DNA of 64,000 nucleotides from Thermothielavioides terrestris NRRL 8126 (GCF_000226115.1 NC_016461.1:2542001-2606000), one strand, 5' to 3'; numbered from the stretch's first letter, positions 1 through 12,477 are shown. The notes: generated by a model not told the origin, from the letters alone. Made by a program: numbers and translations.

Positions 1-852
1 CGAGGCGCAGTCTCACGCACGATTTTCTCTCACGCCGCGGCGCTGCTTGGGAACTCTCTGGCAAGGCGCACCTCTATAGACTGGATGGCTGGGCTAAGAA
101 GAACGCACACCACATGAATCGCCCGCGGTTGGCTTCTGAGCCGGACGTGTATCATTGCTTTTTTGTTATACGGGGAGGAGGAATTATCTTTCGGGAGCAC
201 TCATAACCGGTTGGATTTGATCAGGTCGCTGGTTTGGCAGGGACAATTGTTCGCCTGCGCTGTATTGATAGCGTCCCGATTTCAGATATGGAATGTACCG
301 TCATCCTTACCCTACCTGACCAGTAACTAAGGTACTACTAGGTCCTGTCTGCGTACGGGCCGAATGCTGTTCGTTGCGCGTAGTTCTGAGGTCTGTGTCC
401 AAAGGCGGACGGAGTGTCGAGGGCTGGGACGCAGGCGCCTTGCTGGTCGCGAGGCTTCATAATAACCTACACACTGTCCAGTCTGCAGATGGTGGCTTCC
501 GTCGTGGCTTCTGTCGGTACCGAGTTATTTGCTTTTGGTGGCAGCGTCAAGATTGTTGATTGTGTCTTTTTTTGAGCGGCGCCGACATATTAAGCATGCA
601 TACATGCATGCACATCGTTGTTTTCCCCTTCTCGTGTGTCCCTCCCTCGAAACGCTGTCCCGCCAGCTTTTTGCACAGGCCTGAGGCTTTCCCCCTTGCG
701 TCTCTTTGTATAGTGTACGTCTTCCTTGAGGCTGAAGGGAATCGCAGAGGGTCTGGACTGCTCTCATGGAATGGCAGGGGGAGAGTATGGCGTCAGTTCC
801 GTTTTTGCGATTCACTTTGCAATTTGGGCTGCTCTGAATGTACCTCTAGGTA
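1..852. other. left flank, no gene recognised
   Basis: This is moderately GC-balanced sequence left of the transposon stack. It contains several short open frames, but none has splice signals, codon bias or motifs that I recognise. There is a near-palindrome at 594-612 (alternating gcatgcat and catgcatgc). It appears to be host intergenic DNA up to the proposed Helitron insertion site, an A at 852. Confidence 0.5.
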
Positions 853-883
853 CTAGGGGTTGGCAGCCCGCTTCGCGGGCTGC
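853..883 (-). repeat. Helitron 3' terminal hairpin and CTAG
   Basis: A perfect 9-bp inverted repeat (863-871 with 875-883, loop ttc) is followed on the minus strand by six bases and CTAG, then T. A GC-rich hairpin just before CTRR is the classical Helitron 3' end. The same hairpin could be an unrelated palindrome, but the base outside and the matching far end support the call. Confidence 0.55.
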
Positions 884-919
884 GCGCAGCCATTTCAATC
901 CTTTTTCTTAGCAGTGCCA

Positions 920-977
920 CAACCACCCACTTTTTCCACAACCACCCACTTTTTCCACACCTACGCACCCACCTTTT
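920..977 (+). repeat. short tandem repeat, CCACCCACTTTTTCCAC unit
   Basis: About two and a half copies of a 20-bp unit (aaccacccactttttccac) lie end to end inside the left subterminal part of the Helitron. The many CA dinucleotides here are unmutated, so this edge escaped RIP or lies outside the repeated part. Confidence 0.6.
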
Positions 978-1301
978 CCAGCGTATACGACATTCATCCT
1001 ATAGAACCGCGTATATCCGTTGCGGCTCGGCTTGGCGACGCATTTGTAAATATTTACTAATCCGTTACCTCTTTTCTAGGCTTTTTCCTAGGCGATTGGA
1101 GCGAGTCTAACGTATATATAGAAGCCGCCTACGTATAGAAGTAGAATCGCTACACTTAGAAACTAAAAACCTAGATCCTACACAACGAACCGCCTAACAA
1201 CTACGTCGCCGCCAACCGACTAGCTATTGAACGCAATAGTATATATACTAGCTCAATCGCTATATATAAATAGCGATTTTAACGATTGTTAGATACCTCC
1301 T

Positions 1302-2664
1302 ATGCTTTTCGACGACGAAGTGGACTCGCCTTTGCCATCTATCGAAGTAGACGAAGATGTCCAACATAGCGATATCCTCTATAAGCCGCTTATACCTACG
1401 TCGACTACTATAGCGATAGACGTATAAGGGGAAGATAACGAAGCTAAAGATATAGCTATAGAAGTATAAAGAGAGGGGAACGAAGACGATAATATAAAGG
1501 TTATAGCTAGTATTCTCTCGAAGAAGACTATTCTCAAAGCTATATAAAACTTTCCTAAGCCTACGAAGTATATATAGGACCTATTAAAGTTTAAGGTATA
1601 TAGCGATTTACAATAATAATAGGATACTAATATTGATATACCTATAGGCGGTCTATAATATCTATTTATAGATAGATCCTTATAACCTAGATAAGTACTA
1701 TAATATTAACTTCGATTATATAATTAACTTTAAATCTTTACTAATATAAATTATAGGCAACGATCCTAATAATAGCGAATATAAGCATTGTAATAAAGGT
1801 CTAGGCCTATATATAAACTACATTGTATTATAGGACAATATAGGTAATAGCTACTACGCTAGTTGCTACTATAACTTAGATAGCACTAGGTATAGCTATT
1901 TTAAAGGAAGTAGTAAATATAGTCCTTTTAATATATCTATAATATACTTTGTAGCTAATATATATATAATAGAGTTGGAGATACCTTATAAACGCTATAT
2001 TACAAAGGATCTGACCCCCCTCCCTTCCCCTCTACCCCCCCCTTAGCTAATACCCAAGCTATATAAGCATTATACTACGCCTACGAAACGTAAGTCGAAG
2101 CTCGAAGTAGTTATCTCCTTTAAATGTTCACGCTCTATAACGGATATATTATCTTCCGTTAGCTTCTAACAATTCAACGATCTATATATACTTTCGTAGC
2201 CCGCTCCTCGTACAATAGTAGCTCTTACTATATACCCTGTTCTAAGAGATAAGTTTACACCCCTTATCTATAACGGTCGTTATAGGGCTAGAGAGAAGGC
2301 TATATATCTATTGAATAACGACCTTGCTACGTCTACCTATTATAGCTCGTATTATCTAAGAGAGGATAGACACTACGCTATATATAGCGAACTTGTAAGC
2401 CCTATTAAATGCGTTAACCGCTATATCAAGCTTATTTATAAGCTCTTTCTATACCTATCTACTAAAGAAGAATAGACCTTTATAGAGGCTTTTAGAGATA
2501 TAGCTAACCTACTTAATATATCTATAGTGGATAAACTATAAAGGAAGGAGATGTAATTAATGAACGTAAGTTATAACGAATCTACTTAATAGGTCTACAA
2601 AGAATATACTATAAAGGAGAGAAATATATTTACTAGCTATAGGTACAAAGTATTATATACCTAG
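1302..2664 (+). pseudogene. Helitron-borne antisense gene with DUF3716-like Cys cluster, RIP-damaged
   Basis: This decayed gene runs opposite to Rep/helicase near the Helitron 3' end. Exon 1 (1302-1595) starts at ATG and encodes an acidic N-terminus (MLFDDEVDSPLPSIEVDEDV). An intron with GTATAT donor, TACTAAT branch point and TAG acceptor (1596-1647, 52 nt) joins exactly in phase to exon 2 (1648-2664). The only stops in the joined frame are TAA or TAG at positions that CAA, CAG or TGG would give after RIP. Around codons 143-180 a Cys cluster is visible if TAT/TAC are read back to TGT/TGC: C-x2-C-x9-C-x11-C-x2-C-x8-C, with GLG after the second Cys, as in the fungal DUF3716 family (recalled, not searched). 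The C-terminal half contains a well-conserved-looking YYSSYYLREDRHYAIY segment. About 436 aa before decay. The function is unknown, and zinc binding is inferred. Confidence 0.6.
1596..1647 (+). other. intron of the Helitron antisense gene
   Basis: The GTATAT donor, a TACTAAT branch point about 20 nt before the end and a TAG acceptor join two frames that differ by one base. Both exon lengths up to the junction are whole codons. This intron is on the strand that Rep/helicase transcripts cannot splice. Confidence 0.6.
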
Positions 2665-2840
2665 AGTATAAGATTCTAGAATAGCGTTATATACCTAGAA
2701 TATAGGAATCGAATCTAGAATAGCGTTGTACACCTAGACTATAGGAGTATACAATAGCATTTAATATAGGTATAAAGCATTAGTTAGTATATAGTATACC
2801 TCGACTATAAGAATCTATAATAGCGTTTAACAACTATACT
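2664..2840. repeat. degenerate 40-65 bp repeats between the two Helitron genes
   Basis: Several diverged copies of a unit containing CTAGAATAGCGTT and CCTAGA-TATAGG occur, with the ATAGCGTT core at 2681, 2720, 2754 (as ATAGCATT) and 2820. They separate the tail of the antisense gene from the tail of the helicase gene. They may be a degenerate bidirectional terminator or remnant subterminal repeats. Confidence 0.4.
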
Positions 2841-5012
2841 ATAATATTAGTACCTCTAGGTATATAATGTTTATAAGCTTCCCGCCTTACCTCCCTAAAT
2901 CCGATAAGTATATATAAACATTATAAATATCTATAACCTAAGATATAGCTATATAAAACTAGCTATAAGAAAATATAGGCTCTCGAGAATCGATACTAAT
3001 ATAAGAAAAAGACTACCTTTAAGACTTATTAATAGTCATTGTAAAGCAAAGGCGAACTAGAAACTGCCTACGAACAATAATATAAAGAAAGTCCTCCTCT
3101 ATAGAACTTAACTTAATCTTTGGAATCATCTATAACTACCTAGCAAAGTTACCTATTAAAATTCGCCCTTTAATAATAGACGAAGCAAACCGAGTTACAA
3201 CTAGCTAAGTCTTATTATAGAGCCTACTACTAGGGTCAAGGTTTCAAAGTAAAAGAATAGGGGCTCCAACCTTTAAGGTTAGGATAGTAGGTAGAATAGA
3301 AGCGAAGTCTAAAGAAAATAAAAAATTAGGAGATAATATAGGAGCGTTAAGATCCTTAGTATTAGGAGGGTTTTCTACCTCGTTAATAGAGAGATATCGA
3401 AATTCCTGACCTAGAACTAAAGAAATAATAGCTACGTTGACAGAGCTTATAGTAGCGTTACAAAGGCAAAGAATCACTTAGTTTATAAATACTGTTAAGT
3501 CCATTGTAGTATATTTAAATAGGTGTATAGGATAGACCTAATCAACTAACTACTCTTATATAGAATAGAGTATAAAGGGGGGGAGAGGATCAATAGAGCT
3601 ATAGAAATGAGGATTATAACTTAGATCTTATAACCAACTTACAAAAGTATAGTTGTTAGTATTAGCTCTCTATACTCGTATATTCTTAGTCAGTTTCTAG
3701 ACCTATAGCTAAGGCCAGATTAGTGAGTTCTATAAATAGGTTTAAATAATATAATACTTATCACTGTTATAGACAATAGGCAAGATTTATATAAAGTCCC
3801 CCCCTAATATAACTAGAACCCCTTCAAATAGGCTATTATAGTCGCGAATGTCTTATAATATATAGTCGATAGCCTCGAAGTAGTAGCAATACTATATTGG
3901 AACCTCGTCCTAGATAATAAGCTTAGTACATTGCAAAAGAGCTATAAGCTAAGTGTTCTTCTAGACTATATAAGTACTAGCGTCTATAATGTTGATCGGA
4001 ATTTTAAAATAGCTATAAGAAGTATAGCTACTATCAAGAAGAAGAGCTACAAAGCTAGAAGAAGCAATATAAAGGACAATATACCTTTACGAATAAAAGA
4101 AAGAAGAGAGACAACGATATAAAAAGGTTTTACTAGTCCTATTAGCGCCTTAGATAAAAAAATAAGCTATTTTAGGGTATAAGTCGACTATAGCTATAAT
4201 CTCTATAAAGAGCGTAGCTTAGCCAACGTTTAACTAAGATCAAATACTTGTAAATAGGGCCTTCTACTCTTAACGGTTATAACTGAGCTCCGTTTATAAA
4301 AGGGGGTTCCGCTCTATATCCTCCTAACGGTAATAGATAGCTAGTAAACCAAAGTTAGCTAAACACTTATTACTATTAGCCAATAGCTAATTTAATAAAA
4401 AGAGCCTAAAGTCGAAATATAGTTCCTCTAAGTTTAATAGAACATCTATAAAACGTTTAAAGTAGTATAGAAGATCATTGTAAAAAGAATTATAAAACTA
4501 TAACTATAGTACTACTAGGTCTGCAATATCGTTAGAAAGGAGGCTAATAGTAAAAAGCTTACGAAGAGTATACCCTATTTACTAGCCTATAGCTTCGGTA
4601 AAATATATAATCTAGCTTTAGTCGAAGTCAAGTAAACTAGCTATAATATAAGTAGCCTAGAACGTAGAATATTTATAGCTATCTATAGTCTATAAATAGG
4701 TAAACGACTAAGCGCTTAGAACTGAATAAAGGAGAAGACGAAGAAAATACCGTTTATCTATAGTAGGAGGAACGTAATATATATACTTAATAGCAATACT
4801 ACGAATATAGGGCTTCTACTCTTATAACTACTTATCCTAGACGAAGTATAAAGGAAAATCGATATAAAGGATATTATAAATATCTTTATAGGCTACGTTG
4901 TAAGTAAAAAACTCTTCTAGCTCTATAGTTCTACGTTCTAAAGCCTCTATAAGCTCTTTAAGAGTGCTATCTACCTAGAAAACAATATATTGCTAATGCT
5001 CAAGATAGACTA
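2840..5012 (-). pseudogene. Helitron Pif1-type helicase (C-terminal half of Rep/Hel), RIP-damaged
   Basis: On the minus strand the frames spell a Pif1 helicase. A decayed Walker A region (GANRTSKTFLYRCL, normally GxxGxGKTxxxxxL) lies near 4110-4170. The motif II remnant LII-DEVPIQ is near 3895-3925, and GGDF-ILPIV follows near 3790. Near 3040-3000 comes the C-terminal signature TINKS followed by REPIFSYS-FYIAIS-V (ancestrally GQLYVAISRV). Stops are TAG/TAA and several Cys/His are Tyr, as RIP produces. The gene is cut at 5012/5013 by Gypsy copy A and resumes at 20144. Its product would have unwound DNA during rolling-circle transposition. It cannot be functional now. Confidence 0.8.
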
Positions 5013-5017
5013 GAAAG
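5013..5017. repeat. target site duplication of Gypsy copy A (left)
   Basis: GAAAG, repeated immediately after the other LTR at 20139-20143. Confidence 0.85.
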
Positions 5018-5277
5018 TGTTACAGACTAGGCTATATCTAGGCTAGGTATATAGGGCTACGCCTAGGATCTATAGCGGTCCTATAACGGGCCCGCTATAG
5101 GCCCGAGGCGGACCCGCCTCGCGCCTAGAATAACATTGGCCTAAGCCCCCTATATACGAGCCCCTGAAAACTCTATATACGAGACCCGTAGCCTATACTT
5201 CTCCTTTTCTCTCCCTAAGGTAGTTGAATAGAATATCGTACACTTATCTATAGACGCTATAAGGCTAGCACATTATA
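5018..5277 (+). repeat. 5' LTR of Gypsy copy A
   Basis: 260 bp, starting TGTTACAGAC and ending in CATTATA (ancestrally ACGTTACA by comparison with copy B). It is the least mutated of the four LTRs of this family. It contains AAGGTAGTTGAA (5217-5228), the complement of the sequence just after the LTR. Confidence 0.9.
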
Positions 5278-5278
5278 G

Positions 5279-5290
5279 TTCAACTACCTT
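5279..5290 (+). promoter_or_regulatory. probable self-priming primer-binding site of Gypsy copy A
   Basis: TTCAACTACCTT directly after the 5' LTR is a perfect 12-nt complement of AAGGTAGTTGAA inside the LTR (5217-5228). This is the arrangement of Tf1/sushi-type self-primed chromoviruses, where the 5' end of the RNA folds back as its own primer. I see no better tRNA match. Confidence 0.6.
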
Positions 5291-5309
5291 TAGGCAAATA
5301 GAGCAGTTG

Positions 5310-6600
5310 TTGCTTCTAAGTATAGACGAAAGTAGTATACCAAGCGTTTCGACGTCGGTACTAAGTAGACTAGACGTTATTATAAACAACCTAAACGTCC
5401 TATAAGTTCTAGACCTAGACTAGGTCTATAAACACTTCCAAGTCTTATAAAAAACGATTATATAGTAGAATATAACTATCGAGGAACTCTATATAGCCTA
5501 GATCGCTATAGCTTAGACTATAAACGCCTCTATAGTAGCCTACGCCCTAGCTCCGACGATTAACGCTATAGCTCTAGTAGCTCCTAGGATATAGCGGAAG
5601 CGCCTCCCTATAGGACAACCCTTCGACGATAAGAAGGAACTCTTTACTATCTAGAGGGCTATAATAGCGTATATCCTAATAGCGGACTAGGACTTTATCG
5701 GAGGCCTTTACGACTAGTAGATATTTATTTAGGGGAACCTTAGCTAGGGAGTTTAAGCTAAGGTCGCGATCTTCTATAAGTTAGAAGGGCCCTACTATAA
5801 TTATAACCTAAAAGCGTTCTTTAAGTACTTTACAACTATTTATATAGACCCCTATAAATAGGTTATAGCCTTGATAGAGCTAGATATACTCCACTAGGGA
5901 GATAATAAGCTATTCTCCTCCTTCCTTATTCGCTTTAAGGCAAAGCTATCGAAAGCTAAAGGACTCAATTAGAGCAACGAAGTACGACTTATTAGACTAT
6001 AACGATGCCTTTCCCTAAAGTTGAAGTATATTGTAGTAGGACGAGGGGTTCTATAGAACGACTATACTATAGCCGTTGTAAAATACTATAAGATTACTAT
6101 CGACCTAGAGGCCTTTCATCTAGAGGAACGATATTAGTGGTCCTAGGGTAAACAACTAGGGCCTAATACAAATATAGAGAAGGATATAGACAGAGATATA
6201 CCGATAACTAAGATTAATATAGCTTATACTATCTTCGCTTAGGGGGAAGCTAACAAAGGCTATAGAGGAAAGTAGTAGTAGAACAGAGGAAAGTGAAGCG
6301 CGAACGTACTATAGGTAAAGTAGGTAAACAACGAAGTATATATAGTACGTTAATAGGCCAAAGCCTATATCCGTTATAAGCGCTAAGGTCACTTTATAGC
6401 TACCTATCCTTTCGCCTTAGCTAAGAGGCTAGCTCCTTAGATCGATATCAATAAGCTAAAGGCTAAGGAATAAGTAGAGGAGGACTCCTCCTCTAAGGAG
6501 GAGGAGGGAAAAGAGTAGCCCTTATACAAAGTTTTATATAAGGGCCGAAAAGACCTAGCTATTTATAGAACGAGTTTATAGAGATTAGAGAGAGAATAGA
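5310..6600 (+). pseudogene. gag of Gypsy copy A, RIP-damaged
   Basis: A capsid-type open frame interrupted by TAG/TAA stops. Downstream of the retrotrans-gag-like part (about 5640-6100) lies a decayed CCHC zinc knuckle near 6360-6410. There the Cys codons have become Tyr (TGT/TGC to TAT/TAC) around a surviving GH. A KEEEGKE-type charged tail follows. The product would have formed the virus-like particle and is now non-functional. Confidence 0.65.
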
Positions 6601-9600
6601 TAAGCTACTTTTTTTAATTTTCGTTTTCCTAAACTCCTCTAATTTTATAAATATATAAATAGATAATAGGTACTAAAGCTATAAAGCTATTAGCAAAAGA
6701 GTATATTAGTGGTTAAGGATTAAGTAAATAAGTCTATTAACTCTTTATACTCTAGGCGTTATAGTTAAAGGGGTATAAATTATAAAGAAAATTATATATA
6801 TCGCCTAGGTTATAATAGATATTAATAGATAGATCAATGTTACTATATTCTATATAGTCCTAGGACTAGCCTATAACGTTATTCTAAAGCTCCTTTAGAT
6901 AAACTATTACGAGATTATATTAGATTTAGCTAATAAAGTCCTTACTATCAATTTACAAAATAGCCTATAGGTATATAAGTGCTCCTTATAACAAAAAGAA
7001 ACTAACACTACTTTAATCATAGGTATAGTATTTACAAGCTTAGCCTATAGGGTATAAAAAAAGAAGTCTAAAGGAGCCTAAGACACGTTCCTTATCACTA
7101 GTATCTACAAGATAACCACTATACTAGGGGTAGCCGTCTCCTAGCCCAACGTCGACCTAGACCCGAAGATCGCTCTACCAAAGGAGCTATAAGACTTCGC
7201 TAACCTCTTCGACAAAGAAAAGGCGAACGGTCTACCCCTCTATCGGGGGGAGGCCGACCATTATATCCGTCTTAAGACAAGCTTAGATAAGAAATCTCCT
7301 AAGCTCCTATAGGGACCCTTATACAATATACTAAAGGACTATCTTTTAGAGATTTAGAAGTAGGTCGTAGACCTAATAGATAAAGGATAGATCTAAGTAA
7401 GCTCCTTATCGGCGATTGCCCTAGTCCTTTTTATAAAGAAGCTAAGAAAGGGATAGAAGTTCTATATAGATTACTAGGCTTTAAACAAGATTACTAAGTA
7501 GGACTAGTACCTATTCCCTTTAATTAAGAAGACTCTCTAGTCTCTAGCTAAGGCTAAATAGCTTATAAAGCTAGACGTTAGAGCTATCTTCTATTATATC
7601 TAGATAGCTAAGGGGGATAAGCACCTTATAGCGTTTTATATAAGGTTTAGGCTATTTAAATAGCTAGTCTACCCCTTTAGGCTTATAGGTATTTCTACAA
7701 TGTTCTAGAGATATATTAACAACGCCTTTAGCTTAACGCTAAAGGACTATATAACGATATACCTTAATAATATCTTAGTATACTTAAGTAGGAGCTAGAA
7801 GGACTATATAAGGAAGGTATATAAAGTCCTCTAAAGGCTAAGGGATATAGGCCTTAACCTAGACCTTAAGAAGTATACGTTTATAGTAAAGGAAGTTAAG
7901 TACCTAGAGTATATTGTAGAGGTAAGAGTCTATATCCACTCTAACCCTAAGAAGATTAAGGCTATCTATAAATAGGAGGTACCCTATAAAGTCTAAGGAG
8001 TATAAAGCTTCCTTAGGTTCACTAACTTCTATTGTAACTTTATCTCTAACTTCTCTAAGAAAATAGCCCTATTAATACGTCTTATCTATAAAAATGTCCT
8101 ATTCTACTAGGGCAAAGAGGAATAAGAGGCCTTCGATATACTTAAGGCTACATTTATATTAGAGCCGATCCTCGCCTAGTAGGATCCTAAGAGGGAGACA
8201 ATCGTAGAAGTGGACTATTCCGATATAGCACTTAGCGAGTACTTGTCTTAGCGAAGGGAGGATAGAGTCCTTTACCCTATAGCCTACTACTCTATAAAAC
8301 TAAGCTCTATTAAATATAATTATACTATTTACAATAAAGAGCTATTAGCTATTATCTTATACCTTAAGGCTTAGTCAATAGAGCTTCGAAGCGTAGTAGC
8401 CCCCTTTATTATCTTGACCAACTATAAGAATCTTAAGTACTTCACTTAGCTATATCCAATTAGCGAACGACAGGCTAAATAGGCGAAGATACTCTCCTTA
8501 TTCAACTTTAAACTAAAGTACTAGCTAGGATCCTAGGCTTCGTACTCTAATACATTCTCCTAGCGTAAGTAAGACAAGCCTAAAGACAACCAATGTATTG
8601 CCTAGCTACTTCCTCTAATCAAGGTATACTAGACCAATATATAGGAGGAGGCTAAGCTACCTATAGGAGAAACGCTCTTCGAAAATAAGTAGCTCGCTGC
8701 CCTATAGAACAAAGGTGTTACTAGAGACGAGCACTACACTTATTAGCTCTAAGCTATCTACGATAGAGCTTAGAAGTTTCCTAAAGAGGCGAATATAGTA
8801 TAAACCTAGATCGTAGACTACTCCCTTAATACGTAAGGCGCACTCTAGTTCTATAGCCGTCTCTAGCTCCTTATATAAGAGCCCCTAACTACTATAATTA
8901 TTTAATGGATTTATAACTTAGCTATATTAGGATACCTAGGGCGTAATAGGCTATTTAAAATGCTTTAGAGAGATTATTACTAGGACCTTATATCATCTAA
9001 TATAAAGTAGTTCATTAGGAACTACAATCAGTGCTACTAAAGTAAGATCTCTCAACAACTACGTTAAAGGCTCCTATAGCCCTTGCCTATCCTCGATCGC
9101 TTCTAGAAATAGATCTCTATTGACTTTATAACCGACCTCTCTATAAGAGATAAAGGAGCGCCTAGCTACCTTATAGTAATCACTAACTATCTCTCTAAAT
9201 ATATATAGCTTAAGGCAATATACTCGATAAAAGTGGAAAAGTATATCCTTCGATTCTATAACGTATAGTAGCATTTCTATAGGTTCCTAACCTAAATTAT
9301 AACCGACTATAGGTCAGACTAGCTAAATAGGTTCTAAACCGTATTGTATAAGGCGGTAAGGGTAGAGCAACTCCTATCGACTTTTTACTATCCCTAGACA
9401 AATAGAGGAATAGAGTAGGTCAACCAAGAGGTATAGACAATCCTCTAGATCTTCGTCTCCTTTATATAGTACAACTAGCCTAAACATCTCTTAGTTTATC
9501 AGTTTATACTCAATAATAGAGACTTGTCTATAACTAGAGTAAGCTCAAACTACCTCTTCTATAGGTTTGATATAAGCCTTATACAACTTATTACAATCCT

Positions 9601-10190
9601 AATAGCGTCTATAGCATCCCTAGAAGATTGTACTACTAGGTTCCTCCATCATTTGAAGAAAGGGATAGAATAGACCTAAGTAGCTATTATATATATATAG
9701 TAGCGACAGTAGATAAATATAAACTACTTCTACCACCTAGCTAAAAGGTTCTAGGTAGGGGACGAGGTATAGCTCTCTCTATATAATATAAAGACGAACC
9801 GCCTTAGTAAGAAGCTCAACTAGCTAAATACTAAGTATAAGGTAGTTATAATACCGACTTTGCTAACAGTGACGCTCAATGTACTAAACGGTCTATACCT
9901 AACCTTCTATATTGACTTAATTAAATAAATGGCTTTCGACCTACTCCCTTTATAGAAAGTTATAAATAAGAGACTAGACCCTATATAAGTTATATTAGAG
10001 AAGGGTATTCCCTAATAGGAATATAAGGTAAAGGCGATCCTTAAAGCTTAGAACGTAAAAGGGAGAGGGAATAACTACGATATATATATTAAGTAGATAG
10101 GTTACAATAAACTAATATAGAAGCCTTTAAAGAACTTCCTAGAGACTACTATATTCAATAAGTTCGAATAAGAGTAGAGAAATATATAAT
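6600..10190 (+). pseudogene. pol of Gypsy copy A (PR-RT-RH-IN-chromodomain), RIP-damaged
   Basis: The protease remnant lies near 6600-7000. RT starts with the LPLYRGEADHYIRLK-type entry (about 7230) and has the active site YLNN instead of YLDD near 7760-7771. RNase H spans about 8170-8560 and contains VDYSDIALSEYLS (ancestrally D-A-S). Integrase is at about 8900-9560 with decayed zinc finger and the D-D-E region (SIDFITDLSIRDKG, later TNRGIE-VNQEV). A C-terminal chromodomain is at about 10020-10170 (EYKVKAILKA, then YIK-IGYN, KPLKNFLE). Order and chromodomain define a fungal chromovirus. Dozens of stops, almost all TAG/TAA, prevent expression. Confidence 0.85.
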
Positions 10191-10326
10191 ATAATAATAA
10201 GCCAATATCGAACTAAAAGAGGAAAAAGAAACATTGTATTTGTATATAGACTACCCTATAAAGACTAGCTACTTAGATAAATACAACTATATAGATATAG
10301 GAAAACTACGATACGCCTAAGTCCAG
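10190..10326. other. spacer between Gypsy A pol and the antisense frame
   Basis: About 140 bp of AT-rich DNA separates the chromodomain end from the end of the convergent antisense frame. No feature is recognisable. Confidence 0.5.
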
Positions 10327-11499
10327 TTATCCTCTTAAACCTAGATAGAACGGAACTATATATAAAAAAACAATAGGACATATTAGCGGCGTCACTTATT
10401 CAAGGTCTATAACGGGACCTATATTAATAATCTTTTCCTTATCTTCGAATAGGTATATAGGCGAAGTAGGTATATAAGGGAGTAGAGTAGCAACGTAAAG
10501 GGTTTGAGGCGAAGGCTATATATACGCTTGACAGGTATATAATACGTCCTCCACCGAGGAGGAAAGGCGTCGACTATAGTATAGGTTATAGGCGGAGGAA
10601 CGTATATAAGGAAAGTGGTAAAGGCGGGACCCCTAAGGGGTATAGATGGGCAAGGGGGCAGTAAACATAATAATATAGTCTATAAAACGTGAATTCGTCT
10701 TTAGGACAATTGCCTAAGACTACGCTATAGTATAAATAGCCTCTACGATATACCGATTCTCTTACTAGGAGGAATCGAGATATTACACTATATATTTAAC
10801 TAAGCGGCTATAATGCTATATAGCGAAATTGTCCTAAAGAGCCTAGTATAGAACTAAGGCTCTTCGCCAACCTAGGGTCGAAGAAGATAAAGGGGGGGCT
10901 AGAAGCGTATTAAATATAAAGGTAAAGTGTACTAGAGACCGATATTACAAGGCTATACCAATTACGTTATAGAAGCTATATACAAAAGTACTAAATTATA
11001 GCGTTAAGATAGTACAATAGGCCAACTTAGTCTTAGTCTTCTTCTAGGCGAGCTTAGTAATAGCTTAGTTATTAATATAAAACTTGACTAAGCGTTTTAG
11101 ACCAATATATAGAGAGGCATTTATCGCCTAAAGTACTAGATCCTAACGGCATTTAGTATAGGCTTTAGTACATTCTAAGTAGCTTTCTCCCTAGCTCTAA
11201 ATGTAATCCACTAAGTTACTATAAAGAAGCTACTTAATACAATTGAGGTAGACGTCTCCCTCCTCCTTTGGGAGAGCATTATCCTTATCGTTAAAATCTC
11301 CTTCTACAATATAGCTACTAATAGTGCAATGAAAGGAGTTGCTATAGTTATTATAGTTTTATCTAAGACGCTATTAGCTTCTAGTCCAAAGCCAGAGTAG
11401 GCTCGATATAGGGTAATGTATATTACGATCTTAGTTATTGTCCTCTCTAGGACGACGTTCCTTACCGCTATCTCTAAGAAAAGCAACTACTATCGACAT
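10327..11499 (-). pseudogene. antisense accessory ORF of Gypsy copy A, RIP-damaged
   Basis: On the minus strand a single frame of 391 codons runs from ATG (11499) to TAA (10327), tail-to-tail with pol. Stops inside it are only TAG/TAA, and several are sense codons in copy B or the reverse (copy A keeps TGG where B has TAG). The two copies align along the whole frame with one 3-bp difference, which is a codon. Centrally it encodes a C-x2-C-x6-C motif (reconstructed from the two copies) followed by a KKTKTK basic stretch. This resembles half of a fungal Zn2Cys6 cluster. I do not recognise the protein. A role in nucleic-acid binding is inference only. Confidence 0.55.
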
Positions 11500-11754
11500 T
11501 ATAGTAAATAAGTCTTAGAAATATATTAGAATCGTAAAGGAAATAGGAAGCTACTATAGAGGGCGAAGCAAGTAGATAGAATATATATAAGCTATATATA
11601 TAGAGGAGGCGGCTAAGGGACTAAGCGAATATAAAGAGGAAGGATTATAAGACAAGTCAAGTATAAAATAGAAACGCAACGGATATAGTTAGTAAAGTGG
11701 TTAGATATATAATAACGACGACAAGGCTAATATAATAGGAGCATAGACGCTAGA
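11500..11754. other. upstream region of the Gypsy antisense frame, cut by Copia
   Basis: AT-rich, RIP-mutated DNA that would hold the promoter of the minus-strand accessory frame. The Copia insertion lies about 255 bp upstream of that frame's ATG. In copy B the corresponding uninterrupted stretch is 21674-22488. Confidence 0.45.
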
Positions 11755-11759
11755 CAACT
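11755..11759. repeat. target site duplication of the Copia element (left)
   Basis: CAACT, repeated at 19319-19323. In copy B the uninterrupted homologous site is present, confirming the insertion point. Confidence 0.85.
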
Positions 11760-11941
11760 TGAGAAGAGCAGCGAAGTGGGGCCATGCAGGATGCAGAGGC
11801 ATGTGTATTGAGAGAGGTGCTCCTCTCAAGCTGGGTGGGAGGAGCGCCGAGGTCTATATACATGTGTGGGCAGAGCTGACATGTGCCCCCTGAGCGCAGG
11901 GAGCCTGGCAGATAGAGTCACGTGTGCACTAGCACGCGACA
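11760..11941 (-). repeat. 3' LTR of the Copia element
   Basis: 182 bp, identical to 19137-19318. On the minus strand it begins TGTCGCGTGC and ends CTCTTCTCA. It contains a TATA-like stretch (TGTATATAGA). Confidence 0.95.
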
Positions 11942-11951
11942 CACCCCCCAG
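11942..11951 (-). promoter_or_regulatory. polypurine tract of the Copia element
   Basis: CTGGGGGGTG on the minus strand immediately precedes the 3' LTR. This is the expected second-strand primer. Confidence 0.75.
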
Positions 11952-12022
11952 ACAGACTCTCAGGAGGCTGTCTGTGGAACACGCATGCTGGGCACTGACT
12001 CTGGAGCTCGCACTGCCAGGCG

Positions 12023-12413
12023 CATTGAACTGTGGCCTCCGGTATTGATCCCACCATTGCGCGCAGCCGCCGCCATTGTGCAAGTTGTCCGCGCGCCATT
12101 GTGTACGCGTTGTGGCGCGTGCGTTGGCGAATTGCGTGCTGCGCTGAATGCGGTCAGACCCAGGGGCGCCAAAGTTGACATTCAGGGGCGCTGTCGTTGG
12201 CATTGTTGCGAGCGCCATTGATCGCATTGTGCGCAGTTCCCAATTGCGCAGCGCGTTCCATCCCCATCCTCCATTCAGGCGCGTATCTTGAATCGTGCCG
12301 CCTCGATTGTGGGTGCAGGTTGCGCAATTGAGCATTGCGATCATTCGCATGTGTGCCATTGTGGCCTTTGTTGCCCAACGTCTTGAATGCACGCCCACCA
12401 TTGCTACCCATTG
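12023..12413 (+). repeat. cluster of same-orientation CATTG motifs upstream of the antisense gene
   Basis: CATTG occurs at 12023, 12055, 12074, 12097, 12201, 12216, 12225, 12333, 12357, 12399 and 12409. Variants (AATTG, TATTG, GATTG) lie between, almost all on the plus strand and many in the context GCCATTGTG or GCGCATTG. Spacing is irregular. The cluster ends about 180 bp before the ATG of the antisense gene. It could be a binding-site array, a decayed minisatellite, or an RNA signal of the retroelement (read as CAATG on its genomic RNA). Confidence 0.55.
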
Positions 12414-12477
12414 TTGCATTCGCGCCATGCAGACAATACCGCAGTGCCGCAGGCCGGTCGATGGCTGCACTCCTGGA